Assembly: GCF_000159095.1 (NCBI RefSeq)
Contig: NZ_GG666300.1
Coordinates: forward strand, 76,300-140,299
Direction of reading: 5' to 3'
Length of the DNA: 64,000 nt
Source of the DNA: Anaerococcus tetradius ATCC 35098
GTDB lineage: Bacteria > Bacillota > Clostridia > Tissierellales > Peptoniphilaceae
The notes beneath the pieces were generated by a model. It was not told where the DNA came from, ran no database searches, and was given only the letters and a program-made list of their open reading frames with translations. Below are positions 60,587-64,000 of this stretch, piece by piece. The position numbers and the translations under genes are program-made. The stretch's first letter is position 1. Each line of letters starts with the position of its first letter.

Positions 60587-60638
60587 ACTCCTGTGAGAAG
60601 TGTTCTCTAGACAAGTTCATTTTACCACAGGAGTCTTA
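60587..60638 (+). terminator. Hairpin between the RHH gene and the vapE operon
   Basis: ACTCCTGTG (60587-60595) is complementary to CACAGGAGT (60626-60634), with a 30-base loop, followed by CTTATTTAT. It is terminator-like but with a weak T run, so attenuation is possible. Confidence 0.6.
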
Positions 60639-60661
60639 TTTATACCAGACAGGAGGATAAA

Positions 60662-60739
60662 ATGGAAAAAACATATAAAACTATAAAGAGATTAGATGGT
60701 TGTAAAAAGAAAAGGAGTAAGGCTTATGACAGATATTAA
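60662..60739 (+). CDS. Short 25-codon ORF ahead of vapE
   Basis: ATG 60662 follows GGAGGATAAA. The peptide MEKTYKTIKRLDGCKKKRSK ends AYDRY at TAA 60737-60739. The frame contains the ribosome site of the next gene and overlaps its start by 14 bases, so it could act through translational coupling. No homologue is known to me. Confidence 0.5.
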   Translation: MEKTYKTIKRLDGCKKKRSKAYDRY

Positions 60740-62171
60740 ATTAAAATTCCCAGAAATAGATCAGACTTACGCCTTTTTAGACCTACAAACTACAGATAAG
60801 GGGATGGTTAGACAAATTACTGGTAATATTGTAACTGCTATTCTAAATCCCAAATATTGTCAAAATCAAAAAATCATTGATGGACAAATATTCTTTGATA
60901 AATTTACCAATGAAATAAAATTCCAGGGGAAAATTATCGGAGAAAGAAATATAAAGGAAAATCAAATACGACTTTGGGATGATTCTTTAAATAATAGACT
61001 AGGCTTAGAGATAGAAAAACACTTTGGAATTAATTATAATGCCAATAAAATGTGGGAAGCTATTCGTTTTGTAGCTCACCAATATGAAGTGAGCCCGCCA
61101 AAGCAATATCTTCAAAATTTAAAATGGAATGGAGATAAAAATACCATTAGAAAACTTTTACCAAGGTATTTGGGAGCGGATGATACAGAACTTAACAATT
61201 GGATAATGGAACATATGATATTGGGTATGATAAAAAGAATTTTCAATCCAGGATCTAAGTTTGATGAGATGATTGTTTTAGTTGGTGGACAAGGTATAGG
61301 CAAATCGACTTTTGCAAGATACCTGTCCATAACAGACGATTGGTTTTGCACAATAGAAAACATTCAAGGCAAGGATGCTATCATGAACCTTATGGGTAAA
61401 ACTGTTGTTGAAATCGAAGAATTCGTTGCTTTAAGAAATGCAAAATCGGCTAATGAAGCTAAATCTTTTTTATCAAAATTAAGCGATAGGATAAGGATAC
61501 CCTACGAAAAATATGCAACAGACGTGCCAAGAACTTGCATCTTTATAGGGACATTAAACGAAAGAACTTTTCTTAATGATCATACTGGAGAAAGAAGATA
61601 TTTACCTGTTGAATGTAAGCCAAATCAAAGAGTAAGAACTATATATCCAGATAAAAATAATAAAGAAAAACTTTCAGACAAAGAATATATATCTAGTATA
61701 AGAGAAGATTTTAATCAGGCTCTAGCCTTAGGATATGAAATCTTTAAAAACAAGACTCACGCATGGACTATACCAAAAAATCTTTTAAAAGACTTGTATA
61801 AGGAACAAGAAAAATTCAAATATCTAAACCCAGATGTGGAAGACATTAGGTATTTCTTGGAAGAATATAAGCCGAAAAGCGCAGATCCAAATATAACTTG
61901 TTTCAAAGAACTAACCATGCAAGGCTACCAAATAAAATCAAAATCTTTTTCAGAGATTATGGATAATTATTTCCAAGACTGGATTCCAATTAGGTCATCA
62001 AAGACCAAAAGAATATCACCAAGCGGAGTCTCAATTCCAGTAAAACTATATTATGAAAAGAAAATAGAAAACAAAAATGACTTTATAGAAGTTGACAAGA
62101 ATTTATTGCCAGAAGAATGGAAAAAAGAAAATCAATTAGAAATAGATACTGCAAATCAAGTAAAGATATAA
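60726..62171 (+). CDS. VapE-like (virulence-associated E) P-loop helicase/primase-associated protein
   Basis: A 481-residue protein from ATG 60726, with AAGGAGTAAGG upstream; a longer ATG at 60696 lacks a site. The VapE core has Walker A VGGQGIGKSTFARYLS (about residues 181-196) and Walker B GKTVVEIEEFVALR. RIPYEKYATDVPRTCIFIGT and NERTFLNDHTGERRYLPVEC follow. Such proteins serve replication of mobile elements and phage satellites. The usual N-terminal primase domain is absent. Confidence 0.9.
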   Translation: MTDIKLKFPEIDQTYAFLDLQTTDKGMVRQITGNIVTAILNPKYCQNQKIIDGQIFFDKFTNEIKFQGKIIGERNIKENQIRLWDDSLNNRLGLEIEKHFGINYNANKMWEAIRFVAHQYEVSPPKQYLQNLKWNGDKNTIRKLLPRYLGADDTELNNWIMEHMILGMIKRIFNPGSKFDEMIVLVGGQGIGKSTFARYLSITDDWFCTIENIQGKDAIMNLMGKTVVEIEEFVALRNAKSANEAKSFLSKLSDRIRIPYEKYATDVPRTCIFIGTLNERTFLNDHTGERRYLPVECKPNQRVRTIYPDKNNKEKLSDKEYISSIREDFNQALALGYEIFKNKTHAWTIPKNLLKDLYKEQEKFKYLNPDVEDIRYFLEEYKPKSADPNITCFKELTMQGYQIKSKSFSEIMDNYFQDWIPIRSSKTKRISPSGVSIPVKLYYEKKIENKNDFIEVDKNLLPEEWKKENQLEIDTANQVKI

Positions 62172-62513
62172 ATGTAACTTTGTAACCTGTAACCAATCGT
62201 TATAAATCTTCTTAAATTAGGATTACATAAATTAATGGCTTGATAATAAGGAGTTGTCATAGACTCTTAAAACAAGCTCGCCTAATTTTGGAAGTTTTTA
62301 TTTTGTAAGTTACAGTTACACTTATTAATTCCTATTTGAAAAAATATTAAAAAATAAATTTTAGACTTGTTAATAATAGCAAGCACAGTAAGTGAGTACC
62401 CACTTACGAAAAAATCAAAAAATCAATAGCTTATAAGGCTATATAATTTTACGATTTTTACCTTGTTAGGGAGAACCCTAAGACCCCAAAAGATATGAGC
62501 AAAGGAGAAAAAT
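62172..62513. other. Gene-free segment with oriT-like inverted repeats
   Basis: There is no gene in this 342-base gap upstream of mobC. It has GTAAGTG (62388-62394)/CACTTAC (62401-62407) around AGTACC, an ATAGC/GCTAT hairpin near 62430-62447 and TTAGGG (62466-62471)/CCCTAA (62476-62481). A repeat with adjoining CTTACG, placed just upstream of mobC, is the expected position and form of an origin of transfer. The nick site cannot be fixed. Confidence 0.45.
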
Positions 62514-62855
62514 ATGGATAATAGAACAAGAAAGAACCAACTTAAAATATATTTAACAGATGAAGAAAAAGAAGTTTTTGAAAAGAAAATGAAACTTGCA
62601 AATTGTAAAACAATGTCCCACTTTCTTAGAAAATGTGTGTTGGAAAAAGAAATTTATATTGTAGACCTAGAACCATTTAGGAATCTCCAATGGCTACTTT
62701 CAAATGTAACAAATAACATAAACCAGATCGCAAAGGCAACTAATACAAGTGGTGTTATTTACAAGAAAGATATAGATTATATGAGAGAAAAAATAGAAAA
62801 ATTGGCAAAAGAAATATGGCAGATCCATTCCCTTTTATTAAACAGAACTAAATAG
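62514..62855 (+). CDS. MobC-like relaxosome accessory protein
   Basis: A 113-residue protein: RKNQLKIYLTDEEKEVFEKK (N-terminal RHH-like strand and helix), NCKTMSHFLRKCVLEKEIYI, then the MobC C-terminal LLSNVTNNINQIAKATNTSG. MobC melts DNA at oriT for the relaxase. It has a GCAAAGGAG site. No relaxase gene follows; XRE and hsdM genes come instead, so the mobilisation module is incomplete in the window. A decayed copy lies at 56183-56395. Confidence 0.9.
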   Translation: MDNRTRKNQLKIYLTDEEKEVFEKKMKLANCKTMSHFLRKCVLEKEIYIVDLEPFRNLQWLLSNVTNNINQIAKATNTSGVIYKKDIDYMREKIEKLAKEIWQIHSLLLNRTK

Positions 62856-62959
62856 AATTACTCGCCTAAAATATCTTAGACCTGTAAGAAGTTTTAAAAA
62901 TATGATATAATATAATTAATTGAAATGCCGATTTTTAAAATTACAAGGGAGAGAAATTT

Positions 62960-63175
62960 ATGCAAAACTATGGGAAAATTATTTTTAAAATAGACCAAGT
63001 TTTAGAAGAAAAAAATATAAGCAAAAACAAATTAGAAAAGGAAGCAAATCTTCAAAGAACGCAACTTAATTCTTATTGCAATAATAAAGTTAAAAGGATA
63101 GATTTAGAAACTATTGCGAAGATTTGTTTTGTTTTAGATTGTAAGCTTGAAGATATTATGAAGTATGAGAGGTAG
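62960..63175 (+). CDS. Small XRE-type regulator upstream of hsdM
   Basis: A 71-residue single helix-turn-helix protein (VLEEKNISKNKLEKEANLQR; ETIAKICFVLDCKLEDIMKY), the YozG/Cro-like short form. AGGGAGAG precedes the ATG and a TATAAT -10 box lies near 62906-62914. It ends 6 bases before hsdM, so it probably regulates the restriction-modification genes. Confidence 0.88.
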   Translation: MQNYGKIIFKIDQVLEEKNISKNKLEKEANLQRTQLNSYCNNKVKRIDLETIAKICFVLDCKLEDIMKYER

Positions 63176-63181
63176 GTTGAG

Positions 63182-63979
63182 ATGAGTAGAGAACTAAGCA
63201 AATTAAATTATGACTTTATAAACGATTATTTTTTAGATGAAGATCACATAGATGTTAGTAAGGAAGTTAACCTAGTCCTATCTATTGCAAACTCATTAAG
63301 GGGAGCTTATGAGGCAGAAAGATATAAGGATGTAATTATTCCTATGGTTATCATTCGAAGATTCGAGTGTGCTCTAGAAGAAACTAAAGATAAAGTAGTT
63401 GAATTATATAAAAAGGATCCGAAGAAACCTGCAATATTTTATGAAAGGGAATCAGGCTATCCTTTTTATAATACGAGTGAATTTAATTTGAAGAATCTTT
63501 TGAATGACAGCGATAATATTGCTTCAAATTTTGAAAATTATGTTAATGGATTTTCAGGAAATGTAAAAGGAATCCTCTCTAACTTAGATATATATAATCA
63601 AATTAAAAAACTTGATAAGTCCAACAGACTATATATTATCATCAAGAAATTCTCAGAAGTAGATTTAGATCCAAGAACAATTGATAACCATAAGATGGGA
63701 TACCTTTTCGAAGATATTATTCGTAGATACTCAGAAAACGTTGAGGCGGGTGATCACTATACACCTAGAGAAGTTATTCGACTTTTAGTTGATGTTTTAC
63801 TTGCCGAAGGCTGTGATGATTTATTAACTGGTGATGGTAAAGTTTGTACAGTTTTGGATGCTGCTTGTGGGTTTCGTGTCATAATAGTGATAGAGGCAAA
63901 TAGTTATGTAAATATAAGGAGTTCAAGACTTCTACCAAAGTTTAAAACTCAAAAAATAAATAGTTGGTGTGCTGCTTAG
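63182..63979 (+). CDS. hsdM: Type I restriction-modification methylase HsdM, interrupted after motif I
   Basis: Residues 1-230 match HsdM: the N-terminal helical domain (IANSLRGAYEAERYKDVIIP, MVIIRRFECALEETKDK), DPRTIDNHKMGYLFEDIIRR, and DHYTPREVIRLLVDVLL. The SAM-binding motif should read DPACGTG but is LDAACG. Identity then stops and 35 unrelated residues lead to a stop at 63977-63979. About half of the methylase, including the catalytic NPPF motif, is therefore missing from this frame. The cause is probably an insertion at about 63869. The remainder may lie beyond the window. Confidence 0.8.
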   Translation: MSRELSKLNYDFINDYFLDEDHIDVSKEVNLVLSIANSLRGAYEAERYKDVIIPMVIIRRFECALEETKDKVVELYKKDPKKPAIFYERESGYPFYNTSEFNLKNLLNDSDNIASNFENYVNGFSGNVKGILSNLDIYNQIKKLDKSNRLYIIIKKFSEVDLDPRTIDNHKMGYLFEDIIRRYSENVEAGDHYTPREVIRLLVDVLLAEGCDDLLTGDGKVCTVLDAACGFRVIIVIEANSYVNIRSSRLLPKFKTQKINSWCAA

Positions 63980-64000
63980 AGTATCCATTTTAACAATGGG
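63869..64000. mobile_element. Possible insertion sequence end inside hsdM
   Basis: The sequence changes abruptly after GCTTGT to GGGTTTCGTGTCATAATAGT, which has the form of an IS terminal repeat (GG-rich end with a TGTCA-like motif). The rest to 64000 has no gene. The family cannot be assigned and the other end is outside the window. Confidence 0.4.

Overview
The window is AT-rich Gram-positive DNA, apparently from an anaerobic Firmicute. Ribosome binding sites are strong (AGGAGG-like), genes are packed in overlapping operons, and the promoters are of the TTGACA/TATAAT type. The gene set combines a bacterial microcompartment (BMC) locus, a CoA-substrate dehydratase activase, HemZ, PepD, a ComK-like protein, and helical surface proteins with C-terminal sorting tails. 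This fits the class Tissierellia, for example Anaerococcus or a relative. The genus is an inference, not something the sequence proves.

Region 1 (1-6740) is the right end of a BMC operon: the tail of a PduL-type phosphotransacylase, two almost identical hexameric shell proteins, a CoA-acylating aldehyde dehydrogenase, a TPR protein, DUF4037 and DUF4125 proteins, a MerR regulator and an iron-type alcohol dehydrogenase. Aldehyde would go either to acyl-CoA and acyl-phosphate or to alcohol, recycling NAD and CoA. The signature enzyme is outside the window, so the substrate is unknown. Region 2 (6740-7600) is decayed DNA with an IS3-like end and a dead YgjP-type metallopeptidase gene.

Region 3 (7600-36400) is mostly core genome: Nudix, a FemAB/ABC exporter operon, RlmH, DJ-1/PfpI, threonine aldolase, MORN plus OatA-like acetyltransferase, NlpC/P60, HD hydrolase, glutaminase, MFS and MATE transporters, GNAT, nucleoside hydrolase, two ArAE-like membrane proteins, an ECF S component, CpXC, HemZ, PepD and a 1416-residue activase. 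Region 4 (36400-44110) is repeat-rich. It has hairpin arrays around a GIY-YIG gene, a promoter-to-terminator non-coding RNA, a ComK-like gene, and three secreted helical proteins (two with non-LPXTG sorting tails, one lipoprotein).

Region 5 (44200-55860) is a housekeeping series: NfeD, FloA, a small charged protein, PhoH, a YbeY-DgkA-PAP2 fusion, Cdd, Era, RecO, GlyQ, GlyS, a PDRP-type kinase/phosphorylase and GuaA. Region 6 (55860-64000) is a mobile island directly downstream of guaA. A repeat of about 160 bp occurs twice and brackets a decayed segment holding a mobC remnant and a MarR/DUF2798 operon. It is followed by a second element (XRE repressor, excisionase, tyrosine integrase, RHH protein, VapE-like helicase, oriT-like region, MobC, XRE) and a type I methylase gene that is interrupted near the window edge.

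The most unusual non-coding features are three related palindromic gene-free elements (25.8-26.9, 31.7-31.9 and 40.5-41.6 kb; the two large ones are inverted copies of each other), the structured RNA at 38 kb, an inverted-repeat element at 21.7 kb, and the covarying repeat after guaA. No CRISPR array, rRNA or tRNA gene was recognised.
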